From the NCBI GenBank assembly GCA_017439425.1, contig JAFSJE010000068.1:1-57844 (forward strand): a DNA stretch of 57,844 nt. Reading direction: 5' to 3'. The stretch's first letter is position 1. Each line of letters starts with the position of its first letter. This DNA comes from Oscillospiraceae bacterium. GTDB lineage: Bacteria; Bacillota; Clostridia; Oscillospirales; Oscillospiraceae. The notes under the pieces were generated by a model that saw nothing but the letters and a program-made list of their open reading frames with translations, made no database searches and was not told the origin of the DNA. This document shows positions 48,468 to 57,401 of this stretch, piece by piece. Both the position numbers and the translations under genes were made by a program.

Positions 48468-49469
48468 TCATTTCGTGTGTCTCTCCATAAAGGCGATGAG
48501 TCTCCGTTCTCCCTCAGCCGCCTCCGCGTCAGAGCGGGCGAGATTCAGAAAGCCGTGGGGCAGTTCCTTGTTTTCGGGGATATACAGCTCGTTTTCTACA
48601 CCGAGACAAGTCAGCTTCTCGGCGCAGGAGCGCATATCCTCGGGAAAGCCGTCCTTTGGTCCGGCGTCGAAGAAGCAGGGCGGAAGCTTTTCGTTAAAGA
48701 ATGCGCAGGCATTGTAGCTGAGGGCGGTATCAGACTTCATATCCACGGTCTGGAGGAAATTTCCCATCATGGCGCGCATCTTCCAGTTGAAGTTTTCCGT
48801 AATGAAGGGCGCGTCGTCGATGACGAGGCATTTTATGCTTTCCGGTTGAATTTTCGGGTAAATGCCCAGCCTCTCGCGGTACTCCGGGTTTGCGAGGAGC
48901 GCGCCGTACTGTCCTGTGAGTATTGCGCCTGCCGAGGAGCCCATAACGGCGACGTTCGTCATATCGAGGCCGTACTCCTCCGCGTGGTCAGTGAGGAAGT
49001 CGATGGCCTCGGTGAGCTGGCGGAGCTGGTCGGGGAAATGCCCGACGGGGGTCAGAACGTAGTCCACGTTCACGAAGTTGAAGCCCGCGGAGACTATATC
49101 CTCAAACATAAAGTTCGCGTCGTCGCCTGCCGCCAGGGGGTCTCCCATGGTCTTGCTGCCGCCGAAGAAGCCGCCGCCGTGGGTATAAATGACCGTTGGG
49201 CGCTTTACCGAGGTGTCCTCGGTGGGATAGGTGATGTCGAGATAGCTGTTCATGAAGCGGTCGGAGTATTTTATCTCCGTCACCATATACTGTCCGTTGG
49301 ATTTGACAGCCCTCGTCGGCTCGCGGAAGGGCTTGAAGGAGTTGAAGGGCGCGCCTCTGTACATTGCGAGCTGGATACCGCCGATTATCTTTTCAGAGAG
49401 TCCCACAGTCAGCGGGAGCTTTTCGAGCATGGAGAGGTCGAAGCCTCCGGGAATACCGTTATCCGCCAT
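48468..49469 (-). CDS. Alpha/beta hydrolase (HSL/carboxylesterase type)
   Basis: 333 residues, TAAGGAG upstream; no signal. Oxyanion motif THGGGFFGG, nucleophile elbow VMGSSAGAILTG with Ser179, acid in GPKDGFPEDM and histidine in LPHGFLNL. Typical of hormone-sensitive-lipase-like carboxylesterases and acetyl esterases. An N-terminal extension of about 60 residues precedes the fold. Last of three esterase genes behind the transporter; together they suggest that the imported sugar carries several ester groups. Substrate unknown. Confidence 0.85.
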   Translation of the reverse strand: MADNGIPGGFDLSMLEKLPLTVGLSEKIIGGIQLAMYRGAPFNSFKPFREPTRAVKSNGQYMVTEIKYSDRFMNSYLDITYPTEDTSVKRPTVIYTHGGGFFGGSKTMGDPLAAGDDANFMFEDIVSAGFNFVNVDYVLTPVGHFPDQLRQLTEAIDFLTDHAEEYGLDMTNVAVMGSSAGAILTGQYGALLANPEYRERLGIYPKIQPESIKCLVIDDAPFITENFNWKMRAMMGNFLQTVDMKSDTALSYNACAFFNEKLPPCFFDAGPKDGFPEDMRSCAEKLTCLGVENELYIPENKELPHGFLNLARSDAEAAEGERRLIAFMERHTK

Positions 49470-49479
49470 ATTTTACTCC

Positions 49480-50505
49480 TTATATATTGTTTATCATACC
49501 GTGCAGTGCGCGGTCGATGTCCGCAATCGTTTCAGCGGGTATCTGGAGCATCTCCATTATCTCACGGACGGTGTTGTTCCCCACGGCAAGGCTCAGACCC
49601 TCCACAGAAAACCCGCGCGCCTTGGCTACCGCCTCGATTCCGGCGTACATGGGCGCGAGCACGGCTTTTGCCTCCTCCGACTGCTTTGCCATGTGGTTAA
49701 GAGTGCAGGCAGTGGAGAGCACCGGGGCGAAGTTGCCGTTCATGCTGACGGCGGTCTCCGGCTCTGTGAAGCCGTTTCGGGTGAGCCTGCCCATAATTTC
49801 GCCCAGCCAGCCGACGCTGTCGTCCACCCAGTGGGGTACTCTCGGAGAGACGGAGTTTGTGATGATATGCTCTTCGCCGGTTGAGAAGCCGTGGCCGCCG
49901 TAGGAGTAGATGTGGCTCTCAAAGGCTACGTCCTTTTCGGCAAGAGCCCATTCCATAGCAAGGGCGTTTTTTATATCCACCGTTCTGTCGTCCCGGCAGG
50001 CGGCGATAAAGCAGGGGCAGGTGTCGTTCGAGACGTGCTCGTGGGGATAGGGCATACCCGGCTGGCACATATCCACGATTTCCTTCATAATAGCAGGATA
50101 GACGAGCACCGCGGCGGCAGGTCTGTGCTGAGCCACGGTAGCGGCGCAGGCGGCGAGGTGTCCTCCGGCGGAGAATCCAACAACGGCGATTTTCGCGGGG
50201 TCAATGTGCCATTTTTCTGCGTTTTCAATGATGAGCGCCATCGCCTCCTCGTAGTCCTCCAGCGGCAGCGGCCACTTGCCCTTGCTTGTTACGGTATAGC
50301 GCAGGACGAAGGTCTGGTAGCCCGCCCTCGAGAAAGCCATCGTCACCGGGTCGGCCTCCCTATCGGAGCACATGGCGTAGCCGCCGCCCGGAAGAACGAG
50401 CATAGCAGGGCGCTTGGCATAGCCGAACTCGCCCCCCGCGTCCTGAATATACGCGGTGAGGCTGACGTCTCTCTCCTCGTGCAGGATGATTTTTTCATTA
50501 GTCAT
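49480..50505 (-). CDS. Acetyl-xylan-esterase-like hydrolase with extra C-terminal domain
   Basis: 341 residues, GAGGAGGAGC upstream. The first about 245 residues are a BD-FAE/acetyl esterase fold: LVLPGGGYAMCSDRE, VVGFSAGGHLAAC with Ser112, CRDDRTVDIKNA (acid) and YSYGGHGFSTGE (histidine). Such enzymes remove acetyl groups from plant oligosaccharides in the cytosol. The last about 85 residues (from GRLTRNGFTEPETAVSMNGN) form a separate helical tail beyond the usual length, with ALHGMINNI at the end; its role is not recognised. Middle gene of the esterase trio. Confidence 0.85.
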   Translation of the reverse strand: MTNEKIILHEERDVSLTAYIQDAGGEFGYAKRPAMLVLPGGGYAMCSDREADPVTMAFSRAGYQTFVLRYTVTSKGKWPLPLEDYEEAMALIIENAEKWHIDPAKIAVVGFSAGGHLAACAATVAQHRPAAAVLVYPAIMKEIVDMCQPGMPYPHEHVSNDTCPCFIAACRDDRTVDIKNALAMEWALAEKDVAFESHIYSYGGHGFSTGEEHIITNSVSPRVPHWVDDSVGWLGEIMGRLTRNGFTEPETAVSMNGNFAPVLSTACTLNHMAKQSEEAKAVLAPMYAGIEAVAKARGFSVEGLSLAVGNNTVREIMEMLQIPAETIADIDRALHGMINNI

Positions 50506-50526
50506 TTCTGCTCCTCCTCAGAGTTT

Positions 50527-51396
50527 TTATCCATTTTCTCCGGCAAACATTCTTCGGGTCATTTCTACCTTGTACTTAAAGCAGTCCTCCCGCAGTCTGT
50601 CCTGCTCTGGCTTCTCCTCGGCCTTGTCGGTGCCGAAGCCGTGATAGCCGGTCTCGTATTTTCGCAGATCCAGGAGCCTGCCCGCTTTTTTGAGCCTCTC
50701 GGCGTACCTTTCTCCCTGCTCGCAGAGAGGGTCGCGCCCGCAGACAATGACAGAGGCAGGCGCCAGCTTTCCTGCCGTCTCATCAGTGAGGGAGGCGCCC
50801 GGGGAGATAAGCTCGCTGTCAAGCGGGAGCTGCGAGGGATAAACGTCCAGCATCAGCTTCACGACGCCGCCGATCTCCATCTTATCGAAGGCGGTAAAGT
50901 CAAGAAACGGCACCTCCATGATCTGACCCGCTATCTTAACGCCCTTCTGAGCCAGCCTGACGGCGGCTCCGGCGGTGATATGTCCCCCGGCGCTGCCGCC
51001 GGAGATGACGATTCTATCGGGATCGACGCCAAGCTCCGCCGCGTTTTTCTTAAGCCACTCCACCACGGAGACCACCTCCTCCAGCTGATACGGAAAAGGC
51101 TTTTCATATAGCCGCTTGTAGTTTACGTTTACAACGAAAGCGTCCAGCTCCCCGCTGAGGCGGGCGCAGTAGCGGTCATCGTCCACGGCGTCAAGACCCA
51201 CCCACGCGCCGCCGTGGATCTGGACGAAAACGGGCATATTTTCTCGGGTCTTCGGGTAGTAGAAGATGGCCTCCACCGGCTCGGCGCCCTCACGGGCGAT
51301 GCTCGCCCTCTCGCCCAGAACCCTTTCGTTTTTATAATGTTCGTTCGCCTTTTTAAAACGCGCGCTGAAAAAGGCTCTCTTTATCGCATTTATCAT
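50527..51396 (-). CDS. Alpha/beta hydrolase (HSL-type esterase)
   Basis: 289 residues; start 1 nt after the transporter stop, so translation is coupled. Motifs: VQIHGGAWVGLD (oxyanion HGG), VISGGSAGGHITAG with Ser135, CGRDPLCEQGERYAERL (acid) and GYHGFGTDKA (histidine). Cytoplasmic carboxylesterase of the hormone-sensitive lipase family. Tight coupling to a sugar symporter supports a role in deacylating the imported compound. Confidence 0.87.
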   Translation of the reverse strand: MINAIKRAFFSARFKKANEHYKNERVLGERASIAREGAEPVEAIFYYPKTRENMPVFVQIHGGAWVGLDAVDDDRYCARLSGELDAFVVNVNYKRLYEKPFPYQLEEVVSVVEWLKKNAAELGVDPDRIVISGGSAGGHITAGAAVRLAQKGVKIAGQIMEVPFLDFTAFDKMEIGGVVKLMLDVYPSQLPLDSELISPGASLTDETAGKLAPASVIVCGRDPLCEQGERYAERLKKAGRLLDLRKYETGYHGFGTDKAEEKPEQDRLREDCFKYKVEMTRRMFAGENG

Positions 51397-51397
51397 A

Positions 51398-52897
51398 TCA
51401 GTATTTCCTCGAAAGCTGCGCTTCGCATTCGGCGCGGGTTATCTCGCCGCCGTTGCACTTTGCCATAAGCTCGGCGTCCTTGTCTCTGAGGTTATAGAAC
51501 CACAGGACGATGGCGGAGAGTATGTAGCCGATGCCGGGAATGAGGGCATAGACGACCCACATACCGTGGATAGCCTGCGGCGTCTGATAAGCGGCCTGCC
51601 CGACCTCCATGCCCATAGCCAGAAGTTCCTCGTAGCTCTCCGCCTGCACCTCGTTCCAGCCGTAGAGACCCATGACGAGAAGACCTATGCTTCCGCCGAC
51701 GCTGGCGGTGGCCTTGCTGACGAAGGAGTTGAGGGAGTAGAAGATGCCGGAGCAGTCCTTTCCGGTCTTGTAGCGGGTGTATTCGATGGTATCCGGCGCG
51801 ATGAAGTTCATGAATACGTATCTCACGGAGTTGGCAAGTCCCGCAATCGTGCCGAGAATGATGAAAACGGGAACGTTCTCATAACCCGCTATGTACTGCA
51901 GCAGGTACATTCCGCCGAAAACGAGGCCGAGAATAAGCATAGAGTTGCGGCGGCCGAATTTCTTTGCGATCTTGTCCGCCTGAGTGTTTATGACAAGCGC
52001 CGGAACGAACGCGATGAGCACCGGCAGGGATGCCACGATGGTGCTTCCGCCGAAGAGATAGAAGCTCACAAGTCCGGACACCGCCGAGGAGGTCGCCGCC
52101 GCTCCGGATACGAGGGTCGAGAGAAGGTAGATCATCATATACTTGTTCGTTTTGACGCAGTTCCACATATCCCTGAGAGTATAGCTCTCGGTGACGTCCT
52201 CCTCCACGTTCCTGAGCTCGGTGTTGTACTCCCTGCCGTGAATGACGAGGGGTATCATGATCGCCGTGCAGATAAGAACGGCGACGATGGCGACGCCGGT
52301 GAAGGAGAAGCCGGGTCCCGCCACGGGGTCGACGAGAAGATTCAGCGTAACGCCCACGATGACGGCGGCAAGCATCGTTACGATGCCCTTGACTGTAAGA
52401 ATATGGGTGCGCTCGTCGGTGTTGTCGGTAAGCGTCATGACGAGGGAGTTCATCGGCACCTCGCAGAGGGTGCAGGAGAAGTCGTAAAGAAGGTAGGTCA
52501 CGATGAACCACGCTACCTTTGCCCAGACCGGCAGAGCCGAGGGCATCAGGTAAAAGAGAATGGTGAACAGCGGGAACAGGAAGAAGGTCAGCCGGAACCA
52601 AGGCAGATATTTGCCCTCGCCGGTGAGCTTTCGGAACGCCTTCCACTCGGTTATTTTCAGCTTGTCGATAAGGTAGCCGAACACAACGTCGTCCACGGCG
52701 TCTATTATCTTCAGCACCAGCAGAACTCCGGCGAGAAGCGCAAGATTAACGCCGCGCAGGGCGAGAAACGACGTCATATAGGTCTGGAACACGGATGTGC
52801 CGAAAAGCCGCCCGGAGTCTGACAGGTAGTAGTTGAAGCGCTCCCGCGTACTGAGCCGCCAATCAGGGTGCTTGTTCGTTCTCTCTTTCTTTGCCAT
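51398..52897 (-). CDS. GPH-family (MFS) sugar symporter
   Basis: 499 residues with twelve membrane helices. GPH/MelB-type signatures: RERFNYYLSDSGRLFGTSV at the start, IIDAVDDVVFGYLIDK (cation-binding aspartates on helix II), FSCTLCEVPMNSLVMTLTDN, and APDTIEYTRYKTGKDCSGIF in the second half. These transporters bring in glycosides, disaccharides or hexuronides with H+ or Na+. Second gene of the operon, between the GH94 phosphorylase and three esterases, and the only transporter of the locus, so it should import its substrate. A cytosolic-facing C-terminal tail of about 35 residues (ITRAECEAQLSRKY) is present. Confidence 0.92.
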   Translation of the reverse strand: MAKKERTNKHPDWRLSTRERFNYYLSDSGRLFGTSVFQTYMTSFLALRGVNLALLAGVLLVLKIIDAVDDVVFGYLIDKLKITEWKAFRKLTGEGKYLPWFRLTFFLFPLFTILFYLMPSALPVWAKVAWFIVTYLLYDFSCTLCEVPMNSLVMTLTDNTDERTHILTVKGIVTMLAAVIVGVTLNLLVDPVAGPGFSFTGVAIVAVLICTAIMIPLVIHGREYNTELRNVEEDVTESYTLRDMWNCVKTNKYMMIYLLSTLVSGAAATSSAVSGLVSFYLFGGSTIVASLPVLIAFVPALVINTQADKIAKKFGRRNSMLILGLVFGGMYLLQYIAGYENVPVFIILGTIAGLANSVRYVFMNFIAPDTIEYTRYKTGKDCSGIFYSLNSFVSKATASVGGSIGLLVMGLYGWNEVQAESYEELLAMGMEVGQAAYQTPQAIHGMWVVYALIPGIGYILSAIVLWFYNLRDKDAELMAKCNGGEITRAECEAQLSRKY

Positions 52898-52915
52898 TTT
52901 ATTGTCCTCGCTTTC

Positions 52916-55327
52916 TTAGCCCATTATAACGCTGACGGCGCTGTCTCCGTCAAGCATTTCTTCCGTAATGATATTGCCGTCTATAGCTTTGCCGCCGATG
53001 GCGACGGATTTTACGCCGTGCTGAACGTGATATGGATTTTTGACCTCGATAGTGAGGCTTTTTCCGCGGTACTCCCGCTCCACGGTGAAGCCGTCCCACC
53101 CGGCGGGAATGGACGGGTCGATGAGAAGTCCCCTTGCCGCAGGTCGGACGCCCAGGATGTACTGCGTCGCCGCGACGTCCATCCACGCCGCCGTTCCCGT
53201 GACCTGGCTGACGCAGCCCCAGCCGAATTTCTCATTTGCCCTGCCAAGGAGCGTGGAGCAGTAGGCGTAGGCCTCGGACTTGTAGCGCTCGACGCCGATT
53301 TTCTTTATTATCTCGTGGGGCAGAAGCTGTTTATACAGCTCCCACGCCCGGTCGCCTCGTCCCAGAAGCGCCTCCGCCATGATTGCCCAGCAGTTTGCCT
53401 GGCAGAATACGCCTCCGTTCTCTGAATAACCGGCGGGCAGACCGTTCACCATATCCGAGCGCTTATCCGGCCAGCCGGGAAAGCCCGGCGCGTTCAAGAG
53501 CATTCCGAGCCCGGTGCCGAGCTCGCTCCACGCGGAGTCCATCGCCTCAATATTTTGCGCTCTCTCCCCAACTCCGGCGATCACCGGCCAGCTCTGGGCG
53601 TTGAGCCAGATTTTCATATGCTCCGCCGTGTGGGAGCCGATGGGATTTCCGTCGTCGTCAAGACCCCGCAGGTACCACTCGCCGTCCCATGCGTATTCGG
53701 CGAGAGCCTCCTTCTGCTGAGTTATGCGGCTCGCAAACCGCTCGGCAAGCTCGTGTTCTCCGCGCATTTCCGCAAGCTCCGAAAGCTCCGTGAGTGCGTA
53801 GATGAGCTGACAGGCGACCATCGCGCTCTCTCCCCTGCCCTTCCGTCCGAAGGGACCGAGGTGGTCGTTCCAGTCTGAGAACAGGATGAGCGGCAGTCCG
53901 TGCTCTCCGAGGTGCTTTTCCGTGAAGTCTATGCCGCGCAAAAGGTGCTCCCAAAGGCTCGCGCCGCCGGTATGGCTTATCTTATCAGCCGCAAGGAACG
54001 GTATTTCCTTATCCAGAAGGCTCAGATTGCCCGTCTCGGCGACGATGGCGTAGGCGAGATAGACGAGCCATAAATGGTTATCGGAGCGGGTTATGTCCTG
54101 AGCCGGCGCCTTTTCCTCCGGCCACATGATATGCACCGGGTGACCGTCCTCAAACTGCTGGGATGCGAGATAGCATAGCATCTCATACGCCCACTCCGGC
54201 TTCCTGTACGCCTGGGCCAGCATATCCTGCGCGCTGTCGCGGAAGCCGATCCCGCGAACGCCGGAGGCTGAGGAGCTTATGGAGCGGGAATAACGGGCGG
54301 TCTGAACGCATTGGAGAGGATTCCACGTATTGATATGCCTTTCCGCGTCCGCATCGGGGATGCGGCACTGACAGACGGTGAGGTGCTTATTCCACCACTC
54401 CCGGCATTTTCCGAGCTGATCTGTCACGGCTCCCGGTCTTCTCAGTTCAGCCAGCGTCCTTTTCGTCTCCGCAGCGGCTTTTTCGTAATTTGACAGTGCG
54501 CCGGGGGTGACGCCGAGGTAGTAGTTGATCGTTTTTTCGCCGCCCGCGGGAACAGTAACTGCGCTGTGCAGCGCTCCGCAGGGCTCGCCGCCGTTCAGGT
54601 CAGTGTTGCTGAGTACGCCGCGCCGGACCTCGGCGGGATCTCTCTCATCCCGGTAATTGCCGCAGAACTCGTCCCGGTTGCAGCACCAGGAGACGGTCTT
54701 TTCGCTCTGCCCGAAGTACACAAGCGGCGATTCGTCCTTTCTGGGGTGCATCCACGCGGTGTAGGCGTAGGTTATGGCGTCCAGCTCTTTATCGTAGACC
54801 GCCCGGGTATTCCACTTGAGGTAGTAGCCGAGGGTGTTCTCCTCCTTGGCGAGGAACTGGGAGAGCTCCACGTAGGCGAATACGTCGCAGGAAATATCCT
54901 CGCCGCTCTCGTTTGAGAGCTTCAGCTCCCAGAGGAGCGTGTCGCTGTCCTGCGCCATAAAAAGGCGGAGAGCTGCGCGCAAGCCGTCCTTTTTCGCCGT
55001 GAAGGCGGAGACTCCCGGCGCGTGAGAGGCGCTGCGCTCGTCTGCCGCCGTGTCACAGGGGCGGAAGGTGGGCGACCATATCGTGCCGTCCTTCATGCGG
55101 ATATATACGTAGTACCCCGGCGAGTCGACCGGCAGGTTGTAGAAGCGATAGCGGGTGATGCGAAAGGCTATGGGCGAGCGCCACCAGGTCATGCCGCCGC
55201 CAGCCTGCGAAACGAAGGCGTGGAAGCTCCCGTTGGACAGGTAGTTTATCCACGGCTGCGGCAGGTCAAAGCGGTTAAAGCGTATTTCGCGGTCATTGTC
55301 GTTGAAAACGTATGGTAATTTCTCCAT
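52916..55327 (-). CDS. GH94 phosphorylase (cellobiose phosphorylase type)
   Basis: 803 residues, the length of single-unit cellobiose phosphorylases; GCAAGGAGCAG upstream. N-terminal sandwich (about 10-280; NDNDREIRFNRFDLPQPWINYLSNG is typical), linker helices, (alpha/alpha)6 barrel (about 320-720) and C-terminal strands. Key sites: GFRDSAQD, SDWNDHL with D484/D487 (general acid in the DWND motif), TGTAAWM (phosphate loop) and GVRPAARGLLIDPSIP. It cuts a beta-glucosyl disaccharide with phosphate, giving glucose-1-phosphate and saving ATP. Cellobiose is the default guess; laminaribiose, sophorose or other acceptors cannot be excluded. First gene of the transport operon. Confidence 0.93.
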   Translation of the reverse strand: MEKLPYVFNDNDREIRFNRFDLPQPWINYLSNGSFHAFVSQAGGGMTWWRSPIAFRITRYRFYNLPVDSPGYYVYIRMKDGTIWSPTFRPCDTAADERSASHAPGVSAFTAKKDGLRAALRLFMAQDSDTLLWELKLSNESGEDISCDVFAYVELSQFLAKEENTLGYYLKWNTRAVYDKELDAITYAYTAWMHPRKDESPLVYFGQSEKTVSWCCNRDEFCGNYRDERDPAEVRRGVLSNTDLNGGEPCGALHSAVTVPAGGEKTINYYLGVTPGALSNYEKAAAETKRTLAELRRPGAVTDQLGKCREWWNKHLTVCQCRIPDADAERHINTWNPLQCVQTARYSRSISSSASGVRGIGFRDSAQDMLAQAYRKPEWAYEMLCYLASQQFEDGHPVHIMWPEEKAPAQDITRSDNHLWLVYLAYAIVAETGNLSLLDKEIPFLAADKISHTGGASLWEHLLRGIDFTEKHLGEHGLPLILFSDWNDHLGPFGRKGRGESAMVACQLIYALTELSELAEMRGEHELAERFASRITQQKEALAEYAWDGEWYLRGLDDDGNPIGSHTAEHMKIWLNAQSWPVIAGVGERAQNIEAMDSAWSELGTGLGMLLNAPGFPGWPDKRSDMVNGLPAGYSENGGVFCQANCWAIMAEALLGRGDRAWELYKQLLPHEIIKKIGVERYKSEAYAYCSTLLGRANEKFGWGCVSQVTGTAAWMDVAATQYILGVRPAARGLLIDPSIPAGWDGFTVEREYRGKSLTIEVKNPYHVQHGVKSVAIGGKAIDGNIITEEMLDGDSAVSVIMG

Positions 55328-55356
55328 AGCGCTGCTCCTTGCTTTTTGATGGTCTC

Positions 55357-55390
55357 ATCATAGCAAAGAGCCGGGTAAAAAAATACCCGG
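55357..55390 (-). promoter_or_regulatory. Probable activator-dependent promoter of the GH94 operon
   Basis: Minus strand TATGAT (55362-55357) with a poor -35 (TATTTT, 55385-55380). A 7-bp inverted repeat CCGGGTA-AAAAAA-TACCCGG (55371-55390) overlaps the spacer. A weak -35 fits dependence on an activator. Confidence 0.5.
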
Positions 55391-55406
55391 TTTTATAACC
55401 ACCCAG

Positions 55407-55447
55407 ATATGTTGTTTTTGACATATTCCAAAAAATTTGTGCATACT
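55407..55447 (-). promoter_or_regulatory. Shared upstream box, copy B
   Basis: Plus-strand ATATGTTGTTTTTGACATAT (55407-55426), CCAAAAAA (55428-55435) and TTTGTGCATA (55436-55445), aligned with copy A at 48381-48420: ATA-GTTG-TTTTGACAT, CAAAA, TTGTGCA. Lies just upstream of the GH94 promoter. Confidence 0.65.
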
Positions 55448-55568
55448 GCACGAAAAAGAAAAAGCTGAGGACGGCACAGTCACTCAGCAGGTGGATATTT
55501 ACTGCAAATTCATAGGTCTGACAATATCTGAAAAGGTGGATATAAATATGCTCGGGTAAAGAAAAAGT

Positions 55569-55693
55569 CACCCGATTAGCCGGGTGTTCATAAGACAGTT
55601 TTAATCAAAAAACTGATTTGGGCATCTGGCTGGCACGGTTGGCAACAAAAAGGAAGATGATCTGCATGCTCATGTGCAGGTCATCTTCCTTTT
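55569..55693 (-). terminator. Terminators downstream of the AraC/GyrI gene
   Basis: Main one at 55648-55693: AAAAGGAAGATGA and TCATCTTCCTTTT with an inner CTGCA/TGCAG stem; T-runs on both strands. A smaller hairpin CACCCG-ATTAGC-CGGGTG (55569-55586), preceded by AAAAAGT, is a decayed third copy of the terminator stem of the dispersed repeat. Between 55448 and 55568 nothing else is recognised. Confidence 0.85.
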
Positions 55694-55706
55694 TTACGGT
55701 ATAGAG

Positions 55707-56600
55707 TTACTTTTTTCTCTTCACCGGTACCCAGATTGCACTATGATAATCCGGGTCAGTCATTTCTCCGTTTACACAGTCATACCACTCAACCGTTGCA
55801 TTTCCGCTCAGCTCATAATCCGGATTGCCGGGCAGCCATTCAGAGAAGATCCGAGTGTTTACGCTCTGCAAGGTCTGCGGATTAGGCCCGATGCAATCGA
55901 AAACCGCCCATTCATTCCTTGGGAACTCGTAGACCACCATTCCATCCGGTACTGCTCCGCCCGTGTACTTGCCCGCGATCAGATAGCGGAACTTGCCTCC
56001 GCCGATATCGTCGATGCAGACACCATATTCCCCGATGCAGTTGTCCACCAGCGCCTGCTCATAGGGATTTGAGGGTGCATTTCCCGCATAAACACGGTTG
56101 GCATACTTCTCACAGGTTTCATTCCAGAACTTCGGGATTTCTGCATAAGCGGTTTCATTGTCGAAAACCTTCTGGAAGCCGATGACCTTGAACGGAAACA
56201 TGGGCGCAATTTTAACATCCATTTGACTGCCTCCTTGTACTGATAGTTTGATTGTCAAGGGAAGAAAGACTTTTCCGGCGGCTCCGTCACGGACCTGCGA
56301 AGGGGTCGCACCGTGAAAACGGGAGAATGCTTTTGTGAAGCTCTCCGGAGTATCATAGCAGTACCGAAGGGCAATCTCGATCACCTTGTCTTCTGTCTCC
56401 TTCAGGTCCCGTGCCGCTTGATACAGTCTGCGGTTTCGCATGTATTCTCCGATTCCGCAGCCGGTCATCAGCGAAAAGCCCCTCTGGAGGAAAAACGGGG
56501 AAAGATGCACCCGGGCAGCCACATCCTGCGCACTGATGTCGTCGGTCAGATGCTCTTCCATATAATTGATCGCTGTACGAATACTGATAAGCCACTCCAT
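55707..56600 (-). CDS. AraC regulator with GyrI-like ligand domain
   Basis: 297 residues, GGAGGATC upstream. The AraC DNA-binding domain comes first (about 5-105; AQDVAARVHLSPFFLQRGFS and IEIALRYCYDTPESFTKAFSRFHGATP), followed by a GyrI-like/Rob-type effector domain (about 130-297; VIGFQKVFDNETAYAEIPKFW, EYGVCIDDIGGGKFRYLIAG, WAVFDCIGPNP, VEWYDCVNGEMTDPDYHSAIWVPV). This Rob/Rv2-like order is typical of regulators that bind hydrophobic or drug-like molecules. The upstream gene encodes a stand-alone GyrI-like protein, likely in the same operon (39-nt gap). Confidence 0.92.
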   Translation of the reverse strand: MEWLISIRTAINYMEEHLTDDISAQDVAARVHLSPFFLQRGFSLMTGCGIGEYMRNRRLYQAARDLKETEDKVIEIALRYCYDTPESFTKAFSRFHGATPSQVRDGAAGKVFLPLTIKLSVQGGSQMDVKIAPMFPFKVIGFQKVFDNETAYAEIPKFWNETCEKYANRVYAGNAPSNPYEQALVDNCIGEYGVCIDDIGGGKFRYLIAGKYTGGAVPDGMVVYEFPRNEWAVFDCIGPNPQTLQSVNTRIFSEWLPGNPDYELSGNATVEWYDCVNGEMTDPDYHSAIWVPVKRKK

Positions 56601-56639
56601 CGGCAGATCCTCCGTCCCTTGATAGGATCATTGTATCTC

Positions 56640-57320
56640 TCAAAACGGAAATTGTCCTGTCATTTCCTGCCCGGATCTGTCCTGCCATGATTCCTTTCGG
56701 ATCGGGTGCCGAATCACAGTTTTCAGCTTTTCCGGCGAAACCTTTCTTGCGTCGCTCAGATAGATCTCATGGTGCATTCTCTGACTTGTTATGTCCGGAA
56801 CATATCCTTGTGTCTCCATATATTCATGCATCCGGGCGACCGTCGCGGGTTCATCGTCATAGGAACCGACATGCAGGCATTGAACGCACAGCCCCTCATC
56901 ATAGGTCAGGAACTCTGCCTTCGGGAAGTCCGTCTTCTTTTTTCTTGTCGCTTCCGCGACGGCCCACGCGAAATCATCTGCGGTCACGAAATCGGGCAGA
57001 CGGATCACGGAGATCCACTGAAAGGCATCTTTGTACGCATAGTCAATGCCCTGAACCCCGTCCTGCCACCAGAAGCCTTCCAGCGGAGGAACGACGTAAT
57101 CGAAATAGCCCTCGATACGGTGATCCCCCATTTTGCTCATCTTGATGGTAAAGGCGATGCCGTACAGCAGTCCGATGGACTGCTTGTACTCGCCATCCTC
57201 CTGATTAGGGTCGCCCTGTCCTAGAACGGCGATAAAACTCATGGGCGGCACGGTTACGATGCCGGGTTTGTTCTTCGGCATGTAGAATTCTTTATATTCT
57301 TTTTTGAAATCAAACGCCAT
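56640..57320 (-). CDS. Stand-alone GyrI-like ligand-binding protein
   Basis: 226 residues, start ATG with AAAGGA upstream. GyrI-like family (SOUL/SHV-type small-molecule binding): FKKEYKEFYMPKNKPGIVTV, MSFIAVLGQGDPNQEDGEYKQSIGLLYGIAFTIKM, EGFWWQDGV, QWISVIRLPDFVTADDFAWA and LHVGSYDDEPATVARMHEYM. The C-terminal part has RRMHHEIYLSD-type ending as in the family. Such proteins bind amphipathic compounds and may sequester or hydrolyse them. It lies upstream of an AraC regulator that has a domain of the same fold, so both may answer one ligand. Confidence 0.9.
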   Translation of the reverse strand: MAFDFKKEYKEFYMPKNKPGIVTVPPMSFIAVLGQGDPNQEDGEYKQSIGLLYGIAFTIKMSKMGDHRIEGYFDYVVPPLEGFWWQDGVQGIDYAYKDAFQWISVIRLPDFVTADDFAWAVAEATRKKKTDFPKAEFLTYDEGLCVQCLHVGSYDDEPATVARMHEYMETQGYVPDITSQRMHHEIYLSDARKVSPEKLKTVIRHPIRKESWQDRSGQEMTGQFPF

Positions 57321-57401
57321 TCCTTTGCCCCCAAAGTTTATTGCTTTTACATGGTATGGTATTCATGCACAGTATCCCGGAGGAAGACCCAGCCAAGGCT
57401 T

